A stretch of DNA of 64,000 nucleotides. Origin: Adineta ricciae. Lineage: Eukaryota > Rotifera > Eurotatoria > Adinetida > Adinetidae. This document shows, one piece after another, positions 51,585-62,111 of this stretch (positions within the stretch are counted from its first letter, which is position 1; each line of letters starts with the position of its first letter). A program made the translations under genes and the position numbers. Below the pieces are notes generated by a model. The model ran no database searches and had not been told where the DNA came from. It saw nothing but the letters and a program-made list of their open reading frames with translations. The DNA lies in contig CAJNOJ010000213.1 of the NCBI GenBank assembly GCA_905250025.1, forward strand, positions 62,001-126,000, given 5' to 3'.

Positions 51585-54500
51585 TTATGCGAATCCACTA
51601 CCACCTGTATTGAGCATATGTGGTAGTATTGGTCTTGGTGCATGAGGTTGAGTAAATGGTGACGGGCTCATTGGTGAGCTGCTCGTAAGATGAAGTGGTG
51701 CTGGGTTGCCTAACGTAGTTGTCGTTGGTGAACCTATCGAACTTGTGCTAGCTAGTGGCCTATGGGAACATAGCTATATAGTAACTTATTTCGATGTACA
51801 AATATATCGTTCTTACCGAAGTGGAATGCCTCGTACCGGCCCACGCACTATTGGATTGTGAACAGGAGCAGTTAAATTGGTTGAACTTGGTACGACGGTT
51901 CCAACAGGTCCCGTTGGAAACTGAGATGAGGTAGAAGAAATCGGTGCTAATTTTACACCTCGAGAATTTCTTGAATGAAAACGATCTGAGGGAGTCACTC
52001 CAGGCGCTTGGCCATCGCCTTTGGTTGAGCCCTTAACAGCAGTACGACTGACACGTCTTTTTTCTGTTCCGCCACCACCACCTCGGCAATATCTGTATAG
52101 AAGAACTGCAGCAATCAGAGCAGCCAATAGTATTAAAAAGCCAACTATTCCAACCACCAAACCAACAATGAGTCCAGTACGGTTTGAATCGGAGCTATTT
52201 TGATCACTAGATTGAAGACCGGAACCGCCCTACAAAATGACAGAATAAATCATAGAAGAACGTAGACGATATGGAACAATACGAATACGCCCTATTACTA
52301 ATGTTTCTATAGATTATGTTAGTAGGGTAAGGTGTCGGTAAGGGTTGAGTGGAAAGAAAATACACACGCAAAATTAATTAGGTGAAGAAACCAACAAATG
52401 AATATGCTGTTATCAAAATTCAATATATTATGTTTCTGAAATGTTACTGATAACTGTTCACATTCTACCTGTGCGCTACCACTTACGTTCGTGCTACTCG
52501 TATTGGATACTGATGCGGAAGTTGTTGTTGTTGTCGTTCCGTTACCTCCTGTAGCAGCGGTGGTAGCAGTAGTTGTTGTCGTTCCGTTACCTCCTGCAGC
52601 AGCGGTGGTAGCAGTAGTTGTTGTTGTTCCATTACCTCCTGTAGCAGCGGTGGTAGCAGTAGTTGTTGTCGTTCCGTTACCTCCTGTAGCAGCGGTGGTA
52701 GCAGTAGTTGTTGTTGTTCCATTACCTCCTGTAGCAGCGGTGGTAGTAGTATTTGTTGTTGTTCCGTTACCTCCTGTAGCAGCGGTGGTAGTAGTATTTG
52801 TTGTTGTTCCGTTACCTCCTGTAGCAGCGGTGGTAGTTGTTGTTGTTGTCGTTGTAGTAGTATTTGTTGAAGTCTACATATACGATTGAGTAGTAAAAAG
52901 CGAAAGAATCTTAAAATTGCGTTTCATATATAGCCGACAACATGGGAGAGATATGTAGACACGTTTCCATTTTGTTTTGTTTTTCGAAAACAAGTGAAAA
53001 GAAGTACAGTGAGACATAACATGCAAAGATGTATAAGAAACCGAGAAATTTTAGAAGATTTAGGCGCAGATAGAAATATGGCAACATTAAAGTGATTAAA
53101 TAGACATGCAAAGTACAATCATAGTCGTTTTCGCGATATATTCCCTTTGTGTTAGACTTACTAAGAAAGTTCTATCAAAAACTTTTGGGTAAAAGTGTAA
53201 CATACCGTGTTAGAACACAATCCATTTGAAAAACTGGCGCTACTTGGGCAAGTGGCAACTGTTAGATTTCTAAAGCTAGCTGTATCCGCTTCATTTGCAC
53301 ATGGATACGAATCTGTAATAGACATTCCCTGGGCTTGGTATAACTGCTTTAAATTGATTGAACTGCAATTACAATTGAGTTGAATGTTAGTAGCCGCATC
53401 AAGGCTGGTGAGTATACTACTCAATGTTTGGAAGTCATTACATAAACCGTATGCGATCACTGTAGAGTCATCAATGATAACCGTACTGTCTGTCACAGAT
53501 TCGGGAAGCATAATAGTTGCTGTTGAGCTTGTTTGATTGACCAGCGTTGAATTTTGCGGGTTAAGAATATTCGTGACATTTATTGGATTGTTATCCAGAT
53601 TGATAGTTATATTTTTTCGTGTATAGATGAAGAAATCAAGGTAAGTGATGGAGTTATTTCGTAGATCGAGATAATTCAAAGAAGTCGGTGTTGGAGTAAG
53701 AACCGAATACGGTATCATTGTTAACATATTTGACGACAAGTCTAATGATGTCAAGTTTTTGAAATTACCGTTCGAGATGCTGACAGACGTTAACATATTG
53801 TGTGATAACGATACTTTGGTAAAGTAGTCGAGACACGGAAATGTTGCGTCGCTGAGTGCTGTAAATGCTTGGTAACTTAAATCAATTTGTCGAGATGGTA
53901 AGGAGCAGAGATAAGTCGGAAGTGACGAAGCTGCCGGCATGAATGTCACACGAGTCACGCTACTCATCGATGTGTTTGAGAGTAATGCAGCAGGTATCCG
54001 AGATGCGTTGTTGGATGTATCGATGGTACATTGAATATTCACTGTAGTCAGATTTGTAAAAGTAAAGAAACACGTGCCAGGATTCATATCGACAGTTGCA
54101 TAATGTGGATAAGCCGACTAAAATTTACCAAGCGAAACAAGAACGTGCTGAATTAGACATTGGAGAACTAAGAAAACCTACCGCGTTGAATGATGGTGCT
54201 GACATATTGGTTTTAACTGTAAGTGCAGTCTCGCCACTTTCGTTTATTCTGCAAAATCGAGGATATGTTTGAGTAAACGGAGCAGTGGAAATCCTATCGA
54301 ATAAAGAATTGGCACAGGAAGAATTGAAGAGTCTTGTGTATGTATTGTTTTGCGAGCTATTGGAACACATGGTATTCAGTACTGGATAAATGTTACTACC
54401 GCTTAGAACAGGCGTGGCTTGCTTCAAGAAATAAAGCTGAGCGCAACTGCAATCAATTACCGTCGTGCCAAAGTCGAGAAAGCCGAGTTTTTTGGTAAAA

Positions 54501-55390
54501 TACGGTTCCGGTGGGTTGTCATTATCTTCGAAATACCATTGAATAACTTCGTCACATTGATTATACATTTCATAGACAACATCGGTAAAGTTTATTGTTG
54601 GCCCATTGCCGGTTAACGACACTTTCCCTGTCATACTTCGAGTAGTAATCGAAGAGTAAAGATATTTATTGGTAATTGAAGTGATTTGATTGTAGCTGAA
54701 ATCGGCATTTGTCTTCACGTCCAAAGTCCACAACTCAACAGCTGTTAGTTGATTGTAAGCAAAATTGATAATCTCCAATGTTGAAATATCAGAAAAAGCA
54801 TTGGCTGGTACCTCCGTAAGGTTATTATGTTGAAAGTAAAGATTCTTTAAAGTTGGTGTGTTGTATATCAAATATGATGGAAACATAGTGATTTGATTGT
54901 AACTAAGGTCCAGTGTAACTAAACTTGAAAAGCATTCACTCAAATATCCCGTTGGATCGACGTTGTTAATTTGATTATTTGCAAAAATAACTGTCTAGAA
55001 TAAGCGAGCAAAGTATACGACGCAGAAGTATTCAGTTTACTTACTATCAAATTTGGCATCATACAAATATTTGGAGGTATGGATGTAAATGGACCTTGTA
55101 GGAACTGACTGGCATTTGCGGGATTTGGTAAGCCTTGTGCAATGAATACGGTAATGTTTTCCAATTGATCGCTAGTAAAATTGGACAGTTGAAGCATTGG
55201 ATTACTGACATTTTGTGGACATGTGAACGTCATCGTTTGTCCAATGATAGTTTTATTACATTCATGTGTGCCTAAACATGTCTATGTGGTGGAAGAAGAA
55301 AGTAGTTTAATCGATTGAAAAGCGCGGAAGAAATGAAATACTTACTTGCCATAAGAATGGCATTATCAACAAAATGAAAGCGTAATTCAT
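51585..55390 (-). CDS. Leucine-rich-repeat type I membrane protein with Thr-rich stalk
   Basis: Exons 55346-55390, 55045-55281, 54994-54182, 54117-53206, 52873-52487, 52229-51817 and 51759-51585 join in phase to 993 residues. Order: signal peptide (MNYAFILLIMPFLWQ), Cys cap, two LRR blocks (LVTLDLSYNQITMFPSYLI; LTSLDLSSNMLTMIP) each closed by a Cys-rich cap, a Thr/Ala/Gly-rich mucin-like stalk, one transmembrane helix (VVGIVGFLILLAALIAAVLL), then a 165-residue basic, Ser/Pro-rich cytoplasmic tail. It is a surface receptor or adhesion protein; the ligand is unknown. A second donor 21 nt downstream of the stalk exon end would add seven residues. Confidence 0.85.
52536..52850 (-). repeat. Seven 45-bp coding tandem repeats (Thr-rich stalk)
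   Basis: A 45-bp unit begins at 52536, 52581, 52626, 52671, 52716, 52761 and 52806. It encodes 15 residues (TTxAATGGNGTTTTT type), rich in O-glycosylation sites. Units differ by only a few bases, as expected for a length-variable minisatellite. Confidence 0.9.
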
Positions 55391-56893
55391 TGTGTTTTCT
55401 CGTCTATTCGATTGTCTTTTACATAATACAAATGTTCACCGGATAGCAAAATCTAGAATTAATCAGCAAAGACTCATGTCGATCTTTGTCGAGAAGGAAA
55501 ACGAATTAATATACAGTTTTTATTTCTCAAAAGGATTTGAAAATGACTAGTCATGATTGATTGACAGGAGCAATCTTTTGAAACGTAGTCTGCAATTATT
55601 TAAATACATGTATGATGCATTCAATTTCATACAAGTTTAAAAAAAGAAAAAAAAAGCCGAAGGAGGGGGAAAGAGAAAGAAAATTACGCTTCTAGCAACA
55701 ACCATGGAGACGATCGCGATTCTTCGATTACGTTTAGTTTGTTTTCAAATGTGTATCTCACACGGCAACGAACTATGATGAAGCAACCGTCAGATATGCT
55801 CTCTTGGTTCCTAAGAATGTATCATTTGAAACTGTTGCCGTTGAAATGATTAATAATCGTATCTAACGAGAAAAAATGTCCTGTTTTTTGTTGTCTTTGG
55901 AATTTTAAGTATATTTGTACTTTCTCTCTCTACTCCAGTTGGCTATGTCAATAATTAAGTTTGCTTTCAAGCAAAATTTCCAATGAGTTCAAAGACCATA
56001 CTCTGTTGAAATTTCATTAAGCAACATCCATTGCGCTTCATCAGAGGCAGCGGATGAATGCATGGAAAAACAGTGCAGTGTGAATTGTATCACGAATTGG
56101 CTTTACATGATGATACTTACTTGAACAAGAAGCAAAATAATTCGAAACAACATATTTTCGTCATAACAAGAGAATAACATTTTTCAGAACACATGGAAAC
56201 TAAATAGTCACAGAAGTCATGACAGCAAAAACATTCCTACGTTTGTTTGTTCTCGCACTCATCATCTAATACCTTTCTTTAGGAAAAAAATGCCTCTCGT
56301 GTATAGAAGTGTGCTTTTTGAAGAAAAAAAAAAGAATTTCTTTTGTTGTTACCGTTCGAAACATCGATTTTTACTCTCGATTTGTTATCTAAGATAAATA
56401 AAAAGAAAGAATGCGACCAAGTACAATTAAATTGATCAATTTGCCGGAATCTTGAACGAAGCACGCTTCTACTCGTAATTTTCTAGTTCAGCTCCACCTC
56501 TCTCGAACGATTTCATTCATATGAAACAATGAAAAACACAGTATACAAAATTCCAACTGAAACACATAATCAGATTAAACAATAATAGAAGATCGTACAA
56601 TAATAATAATAAGAAAGAAGTCCTAGAATTGACATGCTTGTTTACATATATGTAAATAAGTTCGTCCGTGATTTCGCTGGAATAATAATACATCAAGATG
56701 CATTCAATCAAGGAAATTTGTAGAATTCCATTAACGTATCAGATAAGCTCAGCGTTCAGACGTTCGTTTCGTTTCTTTAGCAACCATAGTTAACTTTTTA
56801 TTGTGTAAACGTATCATTGCTTTCAATCCCACCGTTAGTGTGATGACGAACTATCTGAACACTACTTAGAATTTTATCTCTATAAACTGAAAT
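55391..56893. other. Intergenic region
   Basis: Divergent promoters of the LRR gene and the beta-trefoil gene. No gene-like content beyond AT-rich and poly-A tracts. Confidence 0.5.
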
Positions 56894-57875
56894 ATGCCAT
56901 CAGTCCGTCCTTCTACATCCTTCAGGCTCAGGTAAATAACAAATTATTGACACAATGTAGAAGAATAGGTTATTCATCCTTTCTCACATTATTCTCGCTT
57001 AATTTTACCAGTCTGCTGCGTATGTGCGTGTTTTTTCACTTTCTAATTGCATGATGTTAGTGTGTTGTTTACGAGAACGAGTTATTTATCGATATAAGTA
57101 GGAGTATAAACAGTGGCAAAAAACAAGAAAGTGAATACAGGTAAGAATCATTCCTATTCGTATATTATGCACGATCAATGGTATTTCGGAGTATGTTAAT
57201 TACGTCGTTAGATTTCATTTCGACGAGTACGAGCTGTTTTTCTTTAGAGTGAACAGATTCCAGATGGACTGTATTTGATCGAAGTTCTCCAGTCGGGCAA
57301 ATTTGTCACGTTTTCACCGGAACGTTCGACATTAGTGCAGCAAGATCAAAATCTTGAAGTAAATGTACAGATTGTTTACTAATTCAAAACTTTGTTTCCC
57401 TTTCAAAATGCAATAGAACGATGGTGAATCACAAATCTTTGAAATTCAGCATATTGGCTACCGAGATTTTATCATTCGACATCATGTAACCGGTTTTGTG
57501 CTTACTGTTCATAAGTACTTATTTCTCGCCTCATTTACACACAGTGGAAATTGATTTTTTTTGTTTAATAGCGGTTCACCATCACCGTGTGCGCCAGTTG
57601 TACTTTGCCGTTATTTAGGAGCTCGTACACCATATCAAACAGTCAATTTCGAACGATCGAATGATCAATCAAATGACATGTTAATATACATTAAACATAC
57701 ACGTATGGTCCTTGATATCGATGGTGGGAGTCAAAATTCGAACGCTCGTCTCCTTCAAGTTCCATTGAAAAAACACAATGCCGATCAGACCGCTCAACGA
57801 TTTCGTTTACATCGTGTTAGTGAGAAAATCTCGCAGCAATTAACGCCGACAATTCCAACTGAATTCTTTCGTTAA
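56894..57875 (+). CDS. Beta-trefoil (ricin B-like) small protein
   Basis: Well-supported exons are 57250-57358, 57417-57514 and 57572-57875. They encode a beta-trefoil pattern: GLYLIEVLQSGKFVTF, then FEIQHIGYRDFIIRH, and the lectin-like VLDIDGGSQNSN followed by QRFRL in place of the QxW motif. Upstream exons 56894-56931 (ATG) and a 27-nt microexon 57114-57140 join in phase if acceptor TTTAGAG is used; total 191 residues. Ricin-type trefoils bind sugars, but the sugar-binding residues cannot be confirmed here. The N-terminus is tentative, and no signal peptide is seen. Confidence 0.6.
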
Positions 57876-58001
57876 TTTGCAACTTTTCTTTTTTCGCACT
57901 GTCAGATGAATACGTTGTTAAATATCCTGGTGCTTGATGTATTTTAATTTTTATAAGAAAAAAAAAAGAGAAGAAAAGATGAAAAGAAACTACTTGTTCG
58001 A

Positions 58002-58751
58002 TTAAGCTTTATTAATAATGAAGACATCGTTGGGTTTCACTTGTTGTTTGCCTATACCTGGAAGGAATTCAGATGAATACTTAAATGGTAAACTACCTTT
58101 TGTTTGCTGTTTTGTGTTCATGTTTGATGGTGGCCGACTAGTAACTGTAACTCGTCGAATGGTTTCGTCACTTGTCGTCGAGGATGTTGATGATGAAGAC
58201 GAAGATGATGACAGAGATGAATGTGATTCTTGTTTTTTCGTTGGGCTGGCTTTCTTCTCGGAATTCGTTGTTGGCTCGTCTTGACTTGCTCGTTTCGAAG
58301 TCTTCTGTGAAGGACGATGATTGAACAAACGACTCCAACTTAAATTCTGCATGTAGGAATCGAACGATGACGAATTGTAAAGATTCGGATGGAGTGGTTG
58401 ACGATGCTTTCCTTTTGGTTTGCTTTTGCTCATGTAAGGAACGATCGCGTAATTGAATGGTTGAGGAGGTAAAGCAGCACGTGTTGAAGGAGGAGGATTA
58501 CGATATGGTGATGGACCATAGTAGGGAGACTTTTGTGTAAGTACCAACTGGTCTTTGGCAGGAAGAGCTTGATGAGGCATACGGATTTGAGGCATCATTG
58601 GTGACACTTGCTGATATGGTACGGCCATTACCAAACAGTTCGGAGGTAATGGAGTTCCATTGATAATAGCTTGGACGGCTTGAGACATCGCCGCTTGAAT
58701 GTAAGGAGTAGGCGTTGGGTACGGATAGTTCATAGTTAGTTGAGAGTGCAA
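58002..58751 (-). CDS. Disordered Pro/Gln/Ser-rich protein, unknown
   Basis: A 249-residue single-exon ORF. The N-terminal half is rich in Pro, Tyr, Met and Gln (PYPTPTPYIQAAMSQAVQ; PYYGPSPYRNPPPSTR); the C-terminal half is basic with a poly-Ser tract and KKASPTKKQ. It looks like an intrinsically disordered nuclear or RNA-associated protein. No domain is recognised. A further 5' exon is possible. Confidence 0.55.
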   Translation of the reverse strand: MHSQLTMNYPYPTPTPYIQAAMSQAVQAIINGTPLPPNCLVMAVPYQQVSPMMPQIRMPHQALPAKDQLVLTQKSPYYGPSPYRNPPPSTRAALPPQPFNYAIVPYMSKSKPKGKHRQPLHPNLYNSSSFDSYMQNLSWSRLFNHRPSQKTSKRASQDEPTTNSEKKASPTKKQESHSSLSSSSSSSSTSSTTSDETIRRVTVTSRPPSNMNTKQQTKGSLPFKYSSEFLPGIGKQQVKPNDVFIINKA

Positions 58752-59593
58752 TTCAAATGAATGAGAAAGTTCTTCGATCTTTCGTTGTCTGTTTTATGTG
58801 TTCACACGTTTTTTAAACACCTCTGAAATGAGAAAATGTCCAATAGATATTGAAATGTGTTCTATACCTTTTTTAAAATTCTCATCATGATCAACGCAAG
58901 GCTGCGATTTAATCTCTCACCCTCAAACTTGTCAATGTACAGTGGACAACTATCCCTCTCTCCTACAACTATAGCGAATCTCAACGTCGTAGATCTACGA
59001 ATATCAACGAGAAAAAAAGAATCTATCGAAAGCATTTGGAACTCTTTTTTCCTTTACTTCAGGTATTCTCCCTATTCAATGAACGATAGGTCATGCCTCA
59101 TTTCCTTCGCTTAAGTGTACGTACACCCTACCTTGACTTCTCTCGTTCTTTCTTGCGCTTCTGCTCATGTATTCAGTTAACCTTCGAGAAATTTTTCTTT
59201 TCTTTCGATAATTGTTATCTATCATAACGTTGAAAATTGCACCGAACGGCAATCGAATAACGTTCATATATAAAAAAAAAAAACAGTATCTTGTCATCAC
59301 CATTCGTATGACGTGAAATCTTGATAGAGAATGCGTATGAACAACTATATGTACATATTAATTAGATATCAGATGTGTCATTTCGAAAAATCAAAAACGA
59401 CGTAACAGTTGCTGATGGTTTCGATATATTCTTCCAAAAGAAACGCTTCTAACGTCTAGAACATATTTCTTTTTGTTCTCGATCGAGGCATCTAGAGAAA
59501 AAAGAACGCTGAAGAGTCTTGAGCCACCCTCATTGTCTCTTGGGAAGCATTCTTCGACGCAGAGTAAAAACAAAACTCGACAGTCTCAGACCC
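58752..59593. other. Divergent intergenic region upstream of synapsin
   Basis: About 840 bp, AT-rich, no gene seen; must include the synapsin promoter. Confidence 0.5.
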
Positions 59594-61257
59594 ATGATGA
59601 ATTACATCAAACAACGTTTGTCATTAGGAGATCTTTCCGATGATTGCAACAGTCAAATCAACAATACACCGAAAACATCGGTTCTTTCGATATCAGAATC
59701 GAAGTTTCCTTCAGCTAAGAAATCGAAAATATTGTTTATCATTGATGAACCTTATGTCGACTGGTAAACGAGAATGAATGGCACGTTGTTTTTGTATCTA
59801 TGTTTTGCTATCTTAGGAAAAAATATTTCAAAGGCAGAAAAATTTTTGCCGATTACGACATTCGAATTGAACAGGTTTTATTTTATGTTTAAATGTTGTT
59901 CGTGTGAGAGACGTATTTTTGAATATAATCTAATCTATGTCAAACTTTTTCAGGCGACTTTTAAAGAAATCAACTTATCTGCGTATTCAAATGGTGGAAT
60001 ACTGATCAATGTCACTGCGTATCGAAAAGGAATACCTATTGTTCGGTACGAAATGAAACCTCGAACTTCTTTATCTATGAAATACTTGCATGAAGATCAT
60101 TCCATCCGGATTTCGTCCTCGTTCGACAGTATGTCAAAGACGTGAATGTTAATTGGATCAGTATTATTCTCGGCATGCAGTATGGAGCGGTACCAAGTGT
60201 TAATTCAATGAAAGCTCTATATAACTTTCAAGATAAACCTTGGATTGTATGCTTTTGTATTTGTTTTCCTTGTGGATATTCTTTTGTTTTGAAATCAGTA
60301 TGCAGAATTACGGCAAATTCAGCGACGACTCGGCGAAGAACAGTTTCCATTGATTAATCAAGCTTATTATCCAAATTATCGCAAAATGGTAAAATAGATT
60401 TAATAAGTTACATGTGATTGTCTTTTCTTTTGTAGTTTATTTCACCACCACATCCATCCGTGATTAAAATTGGACAAGCACATCAAGGCTTAGGAAAAGT
60501 ATTTGAGCTTAAAAGGCAACTATTTAAATGTTTGTACCGTTTTCAATGTAGATTTTGGTCAAAAACACGGCGGACTATCATAAAATAATGAGCATCATTG
60601 AAATGAGTCAATGCTATTCAACAATTGAACCATATATCTCTGGTCGATGTGATATTTTATTACAGAAGATCGGTCAACATTACAAAGCATTAAGGTACCC
60701 TTGATTATAATGAGAATTTCACAAAATAGAGAGAAGTGTGAAGACCAATATTAGCGAATGTCGAGAGAATACTCAAATAAGACTAAGGTAACGAAGAAAA
60801 TATCGAATGTCAAGTATGAACTCATTAGTAATCGTTGACAGGATGTGTGGATGTGTAAATTATTCAGTAGGTTACTTTCTAATTAACATCATTCTTCATT
60901 TAGACGAAGATCATTATCGAATAATTGGAAAGCGAATATCGGTTCGTGTATTATCGAAGAAATTCCATTGACCGAAAGGTTCGAATTGACAAAACGCCTT
61001 TCCATTTTCGATCTTTGTGTTCAAGGTATCGTTTATGGCTTGACGAAGTCAGTCAACTATTTGGCGGACTGGATCTATGTGCGATTGAATTAGTTCAAGC
61101 AAATGATGGAAGAGAATATATCATTCAGGTGAATGATTGTACGATGCAATTGATCGGCGAAGATCAAGAAACTGATCATCAACGAATTGCTGATTTAATC
61201 TTACATAAAATGGAAATCTTCTGTCGACCGAACGAACAAATGACGCTTTTAACGTAG
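59594..61257 (+). CDS. SYN: Synapsin orthologue
   Basis: Nine exons (59594-59763, 59817-59874, 59954-60045, 60096-60246, 60299-60388, 60436-60498, 60552-60694, 60904-60978, 61026-61257) give 357 residues. The N-terminal A domain MNYIKQRLSLGD matches the conserved synapsin phosphorylation site (RRLS type). A short linker is followed by the C domain: ILFIIDEPYVDW, KYFKGRKIF, NGGILINVTAYRKGIPIVR, PDFVLVRQYV, GAVPSVNSMKALYNFQDKPW, GQAHQGLGK and QKIGQHYKALRRRSLSNNWK. The C domain is ATP-grasp-like, binds ATP and clusters synaptic vesicles. No Pro-rich D or E domain follows, so it is a minimal synapsin. Introns are 47-54 nt except the seventh (209 nt). Confidence 0.93.
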
Positions 61258-62111
61258 ATTACAAAACTGTTCTTAGCAATCTTGACTTTTGTCTGTTTGT
61301 TCAAAGGCGAGCACCAAGTTTGATTCAATTGCCTATATTTTTATCGGATTATGAACAAAAGCACTTTTCAAATGAACATGTTCGTTGGCGGTCACATCGA
61401 AAACATGTATAAACGACCAGTTTTCTTTTGCGTGTATTTAATATTTGGATATTTAGAAGATCAACCGTCTAAGTAGCTTCAGACAAGCAGTTTCGAACTT
61501 ATTCAATCAAATGTATGTGTCGTTCTACGTCTACCTTTAGTTTATTCGAAATGAGATTTTTGTTTTAGAATGACCTGAAGCAAAACTGGACTCATTTGTG
61601 TGCTATTTTCGAGAGAGAAAAAAAACGCGTCAAATGTCGATTAGATTGTCATTTCATAATAAAACGAACATTGATTAAAATACTTCCTTTTGCTTTTTTG
61701 TCGAACACATTCTTTCGTTGTAATACGAAAGGTAATAAATCTTATTTTTTTGCATCAAATTGTACGCGTTTACGATGTTTACTACACATGTGTATACGAG
61801 ATATTATGCTACGTTTCATTGAGGGCAAAGTGCAGTCAACGGAAAAAGTAAAGTAACTTTTTTTTCTCTTCTTTTAGTATTGACTATAGACTATACGTAC
61901 ATATATGTGTATAAAAGTCGCAAGCACACCCCCTTCGATCACTTCTTTCTCTCTCTCTGATTTATTTATTCGTTTGTATGATTCGAACGAAATAACAGTA
62001 GTGTGTTGCTGACACTGATTTTATATTTTTCTGTTCGATCTGAAAGAAAAAGCGCGTGCAAGCGTTTCGATTGAATAACTTACATTTTTATTTCGATTTC
62101 AGCCGGTTACT
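61258..62111. other. Intergenic region between synapsin and ACSF2
   Basis: A Lys/Arg/Cys-rich ORF at 61596-61856 is probably chance. A strong acceptor (ATTTCGATTTCAG) ends 9 bases before the ACSF2 start codon. Confidence 0.45.

Noticed and set aside
52491..52889. Val/Pro-rich ORF on the plus strand
   Set aside because: It is the antisense reading of the 45-bp stalk repeats.
61596..61856. Basic Cys-rich ORF
   Set aside because: No domain, and low-complexity composition typical of chance ORFs.
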